DNA of 64,000 nucleotides from Stratiolaelaps scimitus (Eukaryota; Arthropoda; Arachnida; Mesostigmata; Laelapidae). The stretch's first letter is position 1. Each line of letters begins with the position of its first letter. Under the pieces are notes generated by a model that did no database searches, was not told the DNA's origin, and worked only from the letters and a program-made list of their open reading frames with translations. The stretch lies in contig JABWDB010000005.1 of assembly GCA_019614645.1 (NCBI GenBank), forward strand, positions 18,651,001 through 18,715,000. Reading direction: 5' to 3'. Made by a program: the position numbers and the translations under genes. Below are positions 26,001 through 37,200 of the stretch, piece by piece.

Positions 26001-27795
26001 ATATATGGATATGCAAATATAACCTGCCATGCCAATCCATTGGTGAAGCAAGGCACGAATCCTTTATAGGGCCGTAAAGGCCTGGCCGGTCGTCTACAAA
26101 GGGGAGCAACTGACTGTGCTCTGGACGACGGACAATCGAAAAATATCGGATTTGCCTAAGAGAGTTCTTCGTAGGGTAAATAGCAGCTGTAAAAGACACT
26201 TAGGTATTAATACGAATTATTAAAGGGGCACGACAAAGTAATGCTAAATATATGCCGCTCACAATCACGGTGGCGGCCTCTTTTGGGGAAATCCACCCGA
26301 GTGTCGAGCATGTAACTCTGGGAGATCTGGACTAGTGTCCCTTGTTTAATTTAAAATACTCCCAAATAAGCCGCTTCGCTGTCGTTAGCGGAATGTATTT
26401 TTTGTTATTTCGAGCATTATTTACTCGTGAATATTGCACTGTCACAGCCTGTGTTTACGCTCGACTTTCCCCTGAGCAATGAGCTAGTTACGAGACGAAC
26501 TCTAAAGATTGGCGTGGGACATGCTCTTTTCTTCACACACTTCTTAAAATGTCTTTTTAAATTTACATAAGGCAACACACGTAATAAGCTTGTTTTTAAT
26601 GTTTTCAAAAGCATTTGCATAAGTAATATTAAAGGTCAAATTTCTGCCCCAATATATTATTAATTTTCTAATACTTATGGAAATTTTGGGCTCAAGCAGC
26701 CTTCAGTGTGCTCTATTCAATTTTAGCTTATTTTAGCTCATACTCAAGTTTATACCTGTCTAGTTCAATATAATATTATTATTATCTATAAAATTTTTGG
26801 GAACCGAACTATACAGGGACCGTACTTTTTTCGTATTGTGGGCATAGCTTCTACTAACTATTATATTTTGGAAATACAAGCAAATATTTCACGTTCAGGG
26901 CTAATAACTTGCGATACATAATACATATACGCTGCAAGACGATCCTGCAGATGTACAAACCCAAACTAGAAAGATAATTCAAATAATGACATGAATTACG
27001 TACCGGATAGTTTGGGCCTCATGCGAACTATTCTAATATGTATAAATCGTTGACACTAAAGGTCGATAAAATAACCTTATACCAATTGCATTCACCCTTT
27101 TTTTGACCTGATTGATTCGGTGGCCCAATTTCCTTGAGTATATGATTGGGATTCGGAGTAAATAGAACCCAGTTGGTAATATGTTAGACTTGGATGCTTT
27201 GTTTGATTTCTGCTATAGGATGACATTTAATTTCAACGACTTCAAACGAACGACAACGCCATCAAGCTCGGCAGAGTTATGCATCGTTGATGTAAACTTT
27301 ATGCTAAGTATACTCCCGCGTCATTAAGAACTTTGTTCTGGGGTACGCGTTCATTCCACAATCATCTATAACTATTGTCTGCGAATTGTCCTCCACGAAC
27401 TTAATAGTAACAGTATTCTCAGCTATTCTTATATATTATATATCTCTCATGACCGTGCCCATCCCAGGGTAACGCAGTGTGGCAGACTTGTTGAGTGAAC
27501 AAGTCCAGAGCAGCACCCCATCAAATACAAAGCTTCTATGAGGGTTTGCAGACGGTGCATTACTTTAGGACGACGTCTCCAAGGCACAGTACTCACCTCT
27601 CCCTCGCTCTCTCCCCACCGCAAAGTTGTCAGGCTGGTTTGTTCGTAGCAAAATGGCTCGCAGTGGTACGGTGTGCGCCGAGGAGGTACGGCCTCGACAT
27701 AAAGTTTCAAAGAAATCCGTCCGTTCCCTTCGGCTGCTGCTGCTGCTGTGCGGATACTTCGTTGTATTGCGCGGTTCACCAACCCCCGCGAGCAT
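21013..27795 (-). CDS. Seven-exon gene: compact N-terminal region plus long basic disordered tail
   Basis: Proposed exons, 5' to 3' on the minus strand: 27795-27597, 26186-26024, 25786-25589, 25061-24991, 24610-24433, 23472-23165, 23012-21013. They total 3117 nt (1038 residues) and stay in phase at every junction. Best splice sites are GTGAGT after exon 1, TTTTACAG before exon 2, and GTAAGT after exons 4 and 5; the donor of exon 3 and acceptors of exons 3 and 7 are weak. The last exon is open for 667 codons, far beyond chance. It is Lys/Arg/Glu/Ser-rich, probably disordered, with degenerate repeats (IRKKVTKG, IRRKVTKG, IRQKLSED, VRRKAAKD). The front has GLYGPIKDSC (Cys111), YCAQC (180/183) and a Cys-rich segment near 247-260, faintly recalling ubiquitin-specific protease boxes. 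Function unknown. The last exon alone could use the ATG at 23022-23020. Confidence 0.55.
23473..24432 (-). other. Intron between exons 5 and 6 of the basic-tail gene
   Basis: On the minus strand it begins GTAAGT and ends TTTAAAGAG, splitting an Ala codon (GC|C). Plus-strand ORFs at 23567-24182 look like chance frames. Confidence 0.5.
25083..25100. repeat. 18-bp A/T-rich palindrome
   Basis: ACTAATTAATTAATTAGT is its own reverse complement. It lies inside the proposed intron 3 of the basic-tail gene. Confidence 0.9.
25474..25492. repeat. Fragment of dispersed repeat A
   Basis: TGGACGTTAAACGTTGGCT matches 57202-57220 with one mismatch. See the more complete copy at 41493-41563. Confidence 0.6.
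25787..26023 (-). other. Intron between exons 2 and 3 of the basic-tail gene, with (TA)n
   Basis: On the minus strand it starts GTTATA and ends AGTAGAG, and contains an interrupted (TA)n at 25982-26006. Confidence 0.45.
26187..27596 (-). other. Proposed intron 1 of the basic-tail gene
   Basis: Starts GTGAGTAC and ends GTGTCTTTTACAG on the minus strand. It is AT-rich with no recognised feature. The exon 1 assignment upstream of it is the least certain part of the model, because the plus strand is open over the same bases. Confidence 0.4.
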
Positions 27796-27817
27796 GACCA
27801 ATGCGCCTCACTGACCA

Positions 27818-28340
27818 CTGGTCACTCGATCACACCGTCCCGGCTATCCCTCCTGTAGTAAAACAGGCTCATCGGGCATCAGAGGAACAAATGATGAATA
27901 TGCATGAGGCTTGTGTAACGCCTGCTCTATGACTCTCTATTATCACTCGTGTATTCTATTACTCGGACCGGGTCAGAGCTAGCTCACCTAGTAGTCCTAC
28001 AGAAAGTGAGAGAGAGAGAGATGAGGTGTCGAGTTGAATTTAGCAGAGAGCCGATTTTCTCTTTATACCCCGTTGTAGAGGAAAACCCCATCCACCCCTT
28101 TGAAACTATTCGGCTAAGCATTAGTTATGGATTGACAACTATGAGCTTGTGGACACGATTTCGGTTGACGAAGCCTGGTAGCAACTAGGCTTAGCCAACT
28201 TGCGCATTTCAGGTGCCTAGTGTTGTATAGCTTTTGGTTACTTATTTTATTCTGTATATTTGTATAAACCGTGTAGAATACGTGTGTTTGATAGACTGAT
28301 AGCTCTGAAGGTAAGGATGTAACATTTTTGATGTAGCATT
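27818..28340. other. Intergenic, upstream flank of the Tc1-like element
   Basis: A short GA run at 28006-28020 and nothing else recognised. It would hold the promoter of the minus-strand gene if the exon 1 model is right; no TATA or initiator was convincing. Confidence 0.4.
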
Positions 28341-28360
28341 TATATATATATATATATATA
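28341..28360. repeat. (TA)10 microsatellite at transposon insertion point
   Basis: Ten perfect TA units end exactly where the terminal sequence of the Tc1-like element starts. Tc1/mariner elements insert at TA dinucleotides. Confidence 0.95.
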
Positions 28361-29560
28361 CAGTGGTGTGCATAAGCTTAACGCACCCCTATATTTCAGC
28401 AAATCGTTATAAAGAATACACATTTGAGGCATTTATTCTGTACCAGATTAATGTGCGTGTCAAATAACATACAGATCACAAAGAACAGCGCATATGGCGT
28501 CGCATACAGCCTGCTACAGTAAAATGTGTCATATTTCGGTTGTGGAAAATGATAACGCGCGCTCAGTTATCGAATGTTTTCGCTGAATTAATCCAGTTTG
28601 TGTTGAGCATTCAAGCTGTACTGTAGTCATGGGACACGCTTCAAGCCTTACTGATGCAGGGAAAGTAGTTATTACTGCTTTACACCGAGCAGGCTGCAAT
28701 TGGCAGAGAAATTGGCAGAAGTCGTGGCGTAGTGCAAAATTATTTACGCAGTCCGTCGACGTATGATACTAATAAGTCTAAAGTACGTCCACGAAAGATC
28801 AGCCAGTGAACTGCTATGCACATCTGTTGATTGGCCTCGAATTCGACCATAAGTTGTGAAGCAATCAGGCAAGAGTTAAACCTTCAGGTTCATAGATCAA
28901 CAATTTTAGGAAATTGGTGAGTATTGGGGCAACTTTTTTTAAAAAGTACCTTGTGGGTGCACATCTATCTAAAAGTGACTGCGTTGTTTCAGATCATACC
29001 AGACGGACTTAACGGTTATTGGCGTGATGTACGTAAAGAGCCGAGGTACTTCTCAAAGCGCAACTTCGGTGGCGGGACCGATATGGTTTGGGGAGTTTTC
29101 ACCTGTCTTGGCAAACTCCCGGTCGCTTTCATCTTATCTCGAATGAATAGCGAGGACTATCAACAGATGTTGACCAACAACCTACTACCATTTAGGAGCA
29201 GATTTCATCGACTGCCAATTGTTTTCCAACAAGATAACGCTTCAATTTACGTCAGCGCTGGTACACGTGCGTGGTTAGGACTGCATGACATTGAAACCCT
29301 AGAGTGGCCAGCATGTTCTCCGAATCTCAATCCAGTGGAGAACCTCTGGGGCATTCTTGTCCAACGAGTATATGCGTCGAATCAACAGTATACATCCAGG
29401 GAAGCACTAAAAGAGGCGTTGTTGGAGGCCTGGGAAGGTGTCAGTGACCAGATCCTGCTAAATCTCGTTGATAGTATGCCGAACAGAGTCTTTGACGTTA
29501 TAATTAGAAATGGCAGAGCCACACGGCACTGATTAGCACAAGAAAGCGAGAATTAATTCA
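28361..29560 (+). mobile_element. Decayed Tc1-like DD34E transposon
   Basis: The left end begins CAGTGGTGTGCATAAGC, the usual look of Tc1-family terminal repeats, directly after a TA run. A transposase relic follows at about 28629-29532. I could not find the matching inverted repeat on the right; after 29532 there is no CACCACTG-like terminus within several kb, so the right end is guessed and may be deleted. Internal frameshifts and stops show the copy is dead. Its orientation is opposite to the neighbouring basic-tail gene. Confidence 0.8.
28629..29532 (+). pseudogene. Tc1-like transposase pseudogene
   Basis: The N-terminal helix-turn-helix region starts at an ATG (28629, MGHASSLTDAGK) and continues in another frame as REIGRSRGVVQNYL and then RPRKIS, so there is at least one frameshift near 28700. 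A stop follows, then EAIRQELNLQVHRSTI and another stop near 28918. From 28924 one frame is open for 202 codons to the TGA at 29532. It holds GYWRDVRKEPRYFSKRNFGG, MVWGVF, the second catalytic Asp (QQDNAS) and the Glu of NLNPVENLW, exactly 34 residues apart (DD34E). The segment with the first catalytic Asp is missing or unrecognisable just before 28990. An active transposase of this family is about 340 residues, so this one is fragmentary and inactive. Confidence 0.88.
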
Positions 29561-31225
29561 GCGAGAACACTCGATACCTGATCCCGCCATTGGTGTGTAC
29601 TTCTCCGAGAGTTCTAATAGCTGGGGTCGATTTGAAGAGGTAAACGTAAATCTACAGGTATACGTGTACACGTGTAGGACCAAACACCTATGTGCTTCGT
29701 CATACACAAAATAGTTGAAACACGTATTTTTCAAATCAGTACAATTATTGCAGCAAAGTATGTTTCAAGGGTTATAGCAAAAACACTTTTAGGGCTGATG
29801 TGGCTGGTAAAACGAAACCTTTGATTCCATGGCGACACACTCATAAAATTTTCTGAGAAAATGTCTATTGTGTCACTTTAGAATATACTTTGGCACAATA
29901 AAAAGGATGGCTTGAGCGCCCCATGACCCCATGGATAAAGATGTGTTTTACCCATACCTGCCACGCCCGCTTACAATGTCTGCTATGATTTTTTGTGACA
30001 CTCTGAATTTTTAATAGAGATATTCATATGTGGAAGGCACATGTTCAAATGACCTTTCGACCAGATGAACTATTCACTGATGAACCCCGTCAAGACCGAC
30101 ACCTGATAGCCTAATTACGGTAGATATAATAATATAATTAAGTGTGGCTTCAAGATTCATACGCGCGCGACGTACCGCTTTTTCAAGCAATGTATTTAAC
30201 AGCAAAAATAAAGTCAGTGTTCAACACCAACCTAAGTATTGCTTCGCTCGAACTGACTTTCCGTTCCGCCACGATTCGATTAAGCTACCCAACAGAAAGA
30301 AGCCATAGACAGATCCAAATGTGCTTTGCCATGATCCACGAATTATACTCACACGTTGCATTTGGGTTCACATGATTCACACTTATTTCATTGCTTCTCG
30401 ACTCGAAGCATATGTAAGTCTATGGTGATCCACCAGATCTAAGGCAGCGCTGTGCTGGTATTTAACAAAAGAGCCCGTGGAATGCGACCGCTATTACGCT
30501 TCATTGAAGAGCTCATGTCGAGTGGGTTTAGCGAGGATTTAGCACTATAGACACTAGCTCAATAGCGAACCACGACGACCGTATGAAGATTGGGCCGACC
30601 ACGACTGTAGGAGCTGTAATACCCCCGTCGCCCTGGCTCTGCCGAAGCGCCCCTAGAGGACAGATCTGACGCCACTAAGGCATTAGGTGTGTTACGATCT
30701 GTAGCGTTCGTGACTAATACGGCTACGACCATGAGAGCTAATCGCCGACTAAAGAAATTGACCATGATCCCATGGGCTACTAAATCGACAAGAAACACTT
30801 TCACCGATTTGCAGTTAACACCCGTCGAAATGTCGGCATCGACGGTAGACAGCCTTTCTTTCATTGAAGCTGTTAATCTTTTTGTCGCGTCCGGTACCTT
30901 GGTCGTTTAGAAGCAGATTGAAAATTTGTATTTTCAGTGTACAGTGTATTAATCGAATAGACGTTGTTTTAACATGCATTGTCTAGTGAACAGTGATGAC
31001 ATGTCCCTTGGTATTTGATTGATACAGCCACAAGTGTCGAGTGTGCCGCTTGGAGCGCACAAAACTATTCTATTGCGAAACTGTTATCTCTAGCACTCGG
31101 CAAGGGTCATTTGGAAACACAATGAAATAAATCAACTTCTATAAAACGTCGTTTCTAAATTCTTCTCTAAGGAAAATCAGGGAACTCAGCAGCGTTTTAT
31201 AGCACAACAAATTCCCATACATTTA
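29561..31225. other. Gene-poor stretch downstream of the transposon
   Basis: Only short ORFs. One minus-strand frame at 30559-30864 contains an internal Met followed by a hydrophobic run and is mentioned among the findings. Nothing else is supported. Confidence 0.45.
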
Positions 31226-31292
31226 CAGTGCGCACAAGAAAAAAAGGCAAGTTTTTCCGGTTGGAAGCAACCTGCCTCTTTTGTTATGCACT
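31226..31292. repeat. Imperfect ~67-bp hairpin
   Basis: AGTGCGCACAAGAAAAAAAG on the left pairs imperfectly with the reverse complement of CTCTTTTGTTATGCACT on the right. Further pairing of GGCAAG with CTTGCC-like sequence closes on a GGTTGGAAG loop. Size suits a miRNA-like precursor or a miniature inverted-repeat element; the sequence alone does not decide. Confidence 0.5.
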
Positions 31293-34200
31293 TCACGATT
31301 TAGACCGAAAAATATCAAACGTCTTACGAGGCTGCCAAATTGGTTAATGGACCTTAAAGGAAAACTTCATTAATTTATTTTAGAGCATATTGTTTCAGAC
31401 GTCAGATAAACACCTGTTCCTCAATTTTCCTTCAAATTTTCTCACAGCAAGAGTCTCCTTTCTTCGACTCCTGTTGTTATTCGTTGCGAGCCCGTGAGCG
31501 TCTATACAGGCAGTACATACATGCCTGCAGGCCGAGGCCAGATACTTGTTATACTCGATTTGTCATTGTCCTCCTGAGTGCATACCGCTTGACCAGGGAT
31601 TTACTTGACTCAATCCTGCATCTGCTACAGGAGTAAAAGATTTCTTTCTATCGCCCTGCAGCAATCCGGGTGTATATGAAGATGGAAATCGTTGCTATAC
31701 GGGTAAAGGAATGAATACCATTGATTCGTGAGTGTGTTTCACTCTGCTAGCAGCAGACACGCGGGAGCATGATGACCACTACTCAAGAGGCGTCAGTGGG
31801 AGGGCGATACCGAGTGCCGCTTCGTTTCCACCGAACGGGCTATGGTGACAACCATTGGGGCGTCCTTACGGCAAGTGACTGACCACCCATGTAAGGGAAA
31901 TCACAAGCGTAGAGTTTTCTCGGCTTTGCTGTCTCTCTCTCTTTCTCTCGTTATGTACGACGAAGACGACACCACCAAGGCGAAGCACAAAAGAATGATA
32001 CGACGATAGCACACGGTGGACCATGATCGCAGGCGAATCGGTGGCGGCTCAGATCGAATTCGGGTGACCCAACAAATCGTCTTTGTTCTCTCCGCTTCGA
32101 TGTTCTCCTACCAACTCGTAGCGGACCAGGCCGACCGTCCCACCAGACTCCTGGAGCCTTCCACTCCTGTTGAACATCGTAGGGTCTGTGAAGGGCCTGC
32201 GATGAGAGGGGCGGTCTTACACAAGGGCAGAAGATAGAAACGTAGCATCGACGGGACTTGCCCGCTCGTCGTGAGAGCTGCTGAGGAGTCAATCAAGCAA
32301 CAAAAAAGGAAATTAAGGGTAATAGAATAATCGGAAATAGAGGGACCGTTAGCGGAGCGTAGCGGAGGAGGACATCAGGGCCATGGGCGAAGGCCGGCCT
32401 GGGACTGAGGTGGCGGGTGGTGGAGGTTTGAGGGGTGAACTCGCTGGCAGCGCAAATCGGGAGGTTCGGACTGCCGGGCCACTGTTGGCAACCAACGAGA
32501 CACACATTCAGTTAGTTCGTCTACTGGGGCACTTAGAACGGTGACACAATAGACAAACTGACAATACGACTCGACGACTTGAATCGGCGGCGCTACTTAC
32601 GACGGCAAACAGGAGCAACACGTAACACATATTTGCCTTTATAACAAACTTGTTGTTTACCTAAATAACATTGGAGAGAAATTATTCTTCAACTCGTGTG
32701 CACAAGGAGTGTTTACAGTTGTATCTTAAATAATCTGTAACTTCCTCGCAAGCGTATTTACATCGAACTGTTCGATTGTGAACTTTTTAGGTGTTAACTC
32801 ATCACAGTATACCACTCCATTTAGTGCCACCATCAGGATATATTTAATTGTTTTTATTCGTAGACGCGCAGGTAGACGTGCAGCTATGTTGCTCGCTCTG
32901 AATGCATTAACAACATGTTTTCCTGAAAATTAGCGTGCTCACTCAGACAGTAATTCGTAAAATACTAATCCACACACGCATATAAGTACATTACATTCAT
33001 ATGTGTTTTTTTGCAACAAGTGCCCCCCTTGGCTACAACAGGGGAGTGTTTTTATTGTAGAGTATTGCCAGCGAGTGAGGCAGTCTAGCTCTGTTTTGCC
33101 AGTGACCCAACGTATATATGTATGCGGCTCGAGACAATCCAGGTGATGCTACCCACTGTAGGCCGTAACCAGTCGAAGATCTACCACTGTCTCGGTTTGC
33201 CGGCTGCAAACAATGTATTGTATTTATCCAAAAACTCGCCCGAAACTCGACGAATTCGTCTAGTTTCCCTATCATCTCGTTCGCTGACCCATCTTCGGCA
33301 AGATGAGCCTTATGGGACGCCCGCCCTTTGTTCAACGGGCTGACAGGAACACACTTTGAAGCTACATTAGCCCTCTACAGGCCTCGACACAAGGAAAGGC
33401 GGTGGCGGCAAGGACAGCTGCATCGTACCGGCTGAAGGTAACACCGCTATTGCAAATGGATGCCCAAGGGAATTGTTGCCGCGTTGACCACCACTTGCTA
33501 TGGACCGGCGGATGAGACTTCGAAGATACCCAGACGTTTGGCGCTTGAGATCAATGTCGGGATCACAGAGGAGGACGATTACGGTGTCAGGGGCCAACGA
33601 TGACGGGGGCATTGGTGGGGGTCTTGTCCATCTTGTGGATACCTATTGAAGACTAGCAGTTGTGAGGACTGTATCTGTAAGCGTCGCTCTCTATGGGTGG
33701 AACGTTTGCCAGCGTGTGTGCTTCTCGCCGGAATCGCTTCGCCCCGAGCTTTTACCCCCGTTTCCCTGTTCTACTGATGAGATCTTGATGACCACTACGA
33801 TGACAGAGCGGGGAGAGACAAAGGTAGACAGACTGACAGAGAGTGAAGAAATTCGCGGGAAAACGGAGAAGGAGAATTAAGTTGGGGGACATCGCCTATA
33901 CTTGCACATAATATGAAATAACCTGCTTCTGATTGGTGATCGCTTTGCGCCCCGTGCGAATGTTGGCGTAACTCATACTTGGCATGTCTTTATGCGTGGG
34001 TGTGCGTGTATCTATGTAGCCATTCGTATGAGGGCATGTGCACATATCAATTTTCGATTCCAAAGCTATATTTTTCCAATCTGTAATTTGTATTTTGCCC
34101 TGTTGCAATCAACTAACTATCAACCCCGCTCACCTAGCCCATGTCGTTTGCTTTATGTGCTTATGTGCGTACCTGCGTATGTAGTTCTACGAGAGATGTA

Positions 34201-37200
34201 CAGCTGTGGTGTACATACGCGCTCTTCCCAAAGGCGCTTAGGCGCTATGGACCACTCTGGCTCCACTCCCTTCTAAACTTCCGGTCAAGACGTAGTCCGC
34301 CTCCCCAATGGAAGTATCTAGTGAACAGGGTCTGTCCTGCCCGAGCGACATCGGACCAACATGGTTTCCGTTATAGACGGCCGCGACAGACATCCGTCCT
34401 GAGAAGGAACCCTCAAGCATCCACCCTGCTCTAGTAACTGCCCTATCGGGCAACAATAACGCCGCTGCTCCCACCAAGTGTTTCTTGCATGTCGTTTTTC
34501 TTCGCCGCTCTTCGTCGTCCTGCACTCGACGTAACTACATCAAGTGTCATTAACGTCAGCTAGCCCCGACACGGGCCTTCCTAGACGCGCCTAAGCTGTG
34601 TGTCTCTAATTCGGCTCTGTGTCCAATGAGTCCCCCTGCAAAACGTCTACTAGGCTGCCGATCCCTCAACCCGCGTGCACCATCCTCCCTCGTCGTCTTC
34701 GTCGAAGTCCACCGAGGTCGACTGCGAACCTTGCTCCCCTCCAACAACTACTGGCACTGCTGCTGCTGCTGCGGCGAGCATTCCGGGCAAGCGCTTGATC
34801 TTATTTCTGTCTATTCGTCGATGCTATCCTCTCATCCGCATCTATACTCTGTCCGCTATTTCCCTTTCGCTCGCCATTTGCGCTGTCCGATAAATCTATA
34901 ATATCGCAATAATCGCTCGTCATTGAGCCGGATTCCCGCACTAATACTGTCTTCTGGCGACTGTATTGCCGGTCAACATGAGCCGCGAGCCCACCCCCAT
35001 GCGACCCGCGAATGACTCCCAGCTCGCTATCTAAATCTTAGCTCGATATGGCATACATATGTTGTTTGGGGGATAGCGAAGGAAATGTCCATTGACAAAT
35101 CCTCTTCTCGGGTCGAACAAGTGTCCTACTGGCATTGAGCAAGAAATAGATTGATGGTTTATTATTATGTATCGTGTACTGGATCTCTTCTATATCGGCC
35201 CGTGAGGCCATTGTTTGCATCGGAAGAATATGGACAGTTCCATAGGATTCGTTCTCTACTATTGAATGCTGGCATACAGTGCAAGTTATACGGAGCTTAA
35301 AGGAATCGATAGCAATATTGATTTTAAATTTACTCATTCATTTTCGTAGAGCTACTTGCCTTGAGCAGGTGGGAAAAATTGGAGGCGTACCTGATCCTTC
35401 TCCTATGACAAGCTCACATATGTGTTTTTGCTGGCTAAATCGACAATGTTTCTGCGATGAATTCCATGTGCAATAAGCGGTACGAGAAGCATTGGATAGC
35501 TTCTGTTATCCAAAGGTGCAAACGTCTGCTTTTTGGATTCATATTCAAATATTCCCAGCTTTGTTTACGTGTTCCTTCTGCTGGAGAGTCTGTCGAAAAT
35601 CAACTATTTGGCGGCGCTTTTATTGAGAGGGAACGAAAGCAATCTAATAAAAACATCTACCTGTAAGAAGTGCCCAGGCAGAGAAATATATTTGTCAATT
35701 AGGTCGATAGTCCTAAAGTTCCTTCAGAGCCTACTTTCGACACCGCATTGTCAGATAATCTCTTCTCGGCCACAATGCGCGGCCGGACTACCCTAATTTT
35801 CCCTCGATAAATTGTTGTAGTGACGTGTTACGATTTGGCCTTGTCATCATCGTGGTTGGCCATATAGGTGTCGAGACCCGACGCCTATGGGTATGACAAC
35901 GGAGGTCGGCAACATCGTCAACTCTCAGTCTTCACCGCTCTTCATTACCGACTGACTAGCTCATCGTGCAATGGGCTTTTAGGCGAAACTAGAGCCCGCA
36001 CACCTGAAGCCACCACACACTAGTCACGTACGAGTAACGCTCGTCTCCATTACTACTCGGCGTCGAACTATCGTCATCTCAACGGATGCGATGTCTGCGT
36101 GTGTGTGTGCGTGTGTGGAGAGTTAGACAGAGAGCTATGTAGATAATCAGAGAGCTGAGTGCGAGACCCTCAAGGCTCAGCAAGTGCCCCCTCGTAGTCA
36201 AGTGACGCGACGGCAGGTCTTCCAGGCGCTCATCCAGAGTCATTCCAGGGCGGTGGACGGACGTACCCAGGCGTCGCTAATGATGACTGGCCCAGGCGGC
36301 CGGGCCGGGCCAACGAAAATGATTGGGACGACACGACTATACCGCTGCGGTAGAGATAGTAGCAGTAACTCGGACTCGCTCTGAGACGGACAGGAGAGAC
36401 CGCGCAGTGACATCGGTTCAACAAAACGCTTCACCTGCGACACCACGAAAGCACACGGACAACACGAGCCGTGTTGTATCACTGAGTTGTGAACGCGCAA
36501 ATATGCACACACACACACACACACACGGATACTAATACAGACACGCTTGCCTATATGAGGGACATTCTACACCGACTATAACTGTGGCTTTTACACTGGG
36601 TGCGTCAATAAGCTGCGTTGCCACGGATGCACGATAAAGCGCGCGCGCGCGCGTGAGAGAAAGAGAGAGAGAGAGGGATAGTGACTCTGATATAGAGAGT
36701 GAGTTCGGAGAAGCAATGGCTTTAGACCTTTCGTACAGTTCTTTTATTGGGAATACTATAAGAGGGATCTGCCGCTGCCGCTACCCTCTTCTCCTGTTCA
36801 TGCTGTTCCGACTTATGCATTTTGTAACTTGTGTATTACGGCCGAGCCAGCCATTTGGCTGAACGCTTGCATGGGTAGGCCAGCCAACGGGTGAGAGAAA
36901 CCTGGACCTCGAGTGAAAAGGACCTGCTGTTTGGCGTCTTGGGAGGCCTGGAACAGGATGACAAAATCTCGCTTCTTTCTGCTCGTAATAAATAAGGCTG
37001 CCCCGCTGCGGGTGCGCCGCGTCTCGCCCGCACGCGATCATTGCACGAGTTGCTAGTGTCGTCTTGGTACAAATAGCTACAACACAAAATCGTCCTGTTC
37101 GACTGCTAATGCCGGCTCTACCAGACGAGCGACGGACGCGTACCAAAGCAAGACTGCTACTTTCTTTATCTATGCGATGGAGGGAGGTCAATGGAGTTGT

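Noticed and set aside
36781..37191. 136-codon minus-strand frame
   Set aside because: Another frame on the same strand is open too (36836-37087); no motif or splice support.
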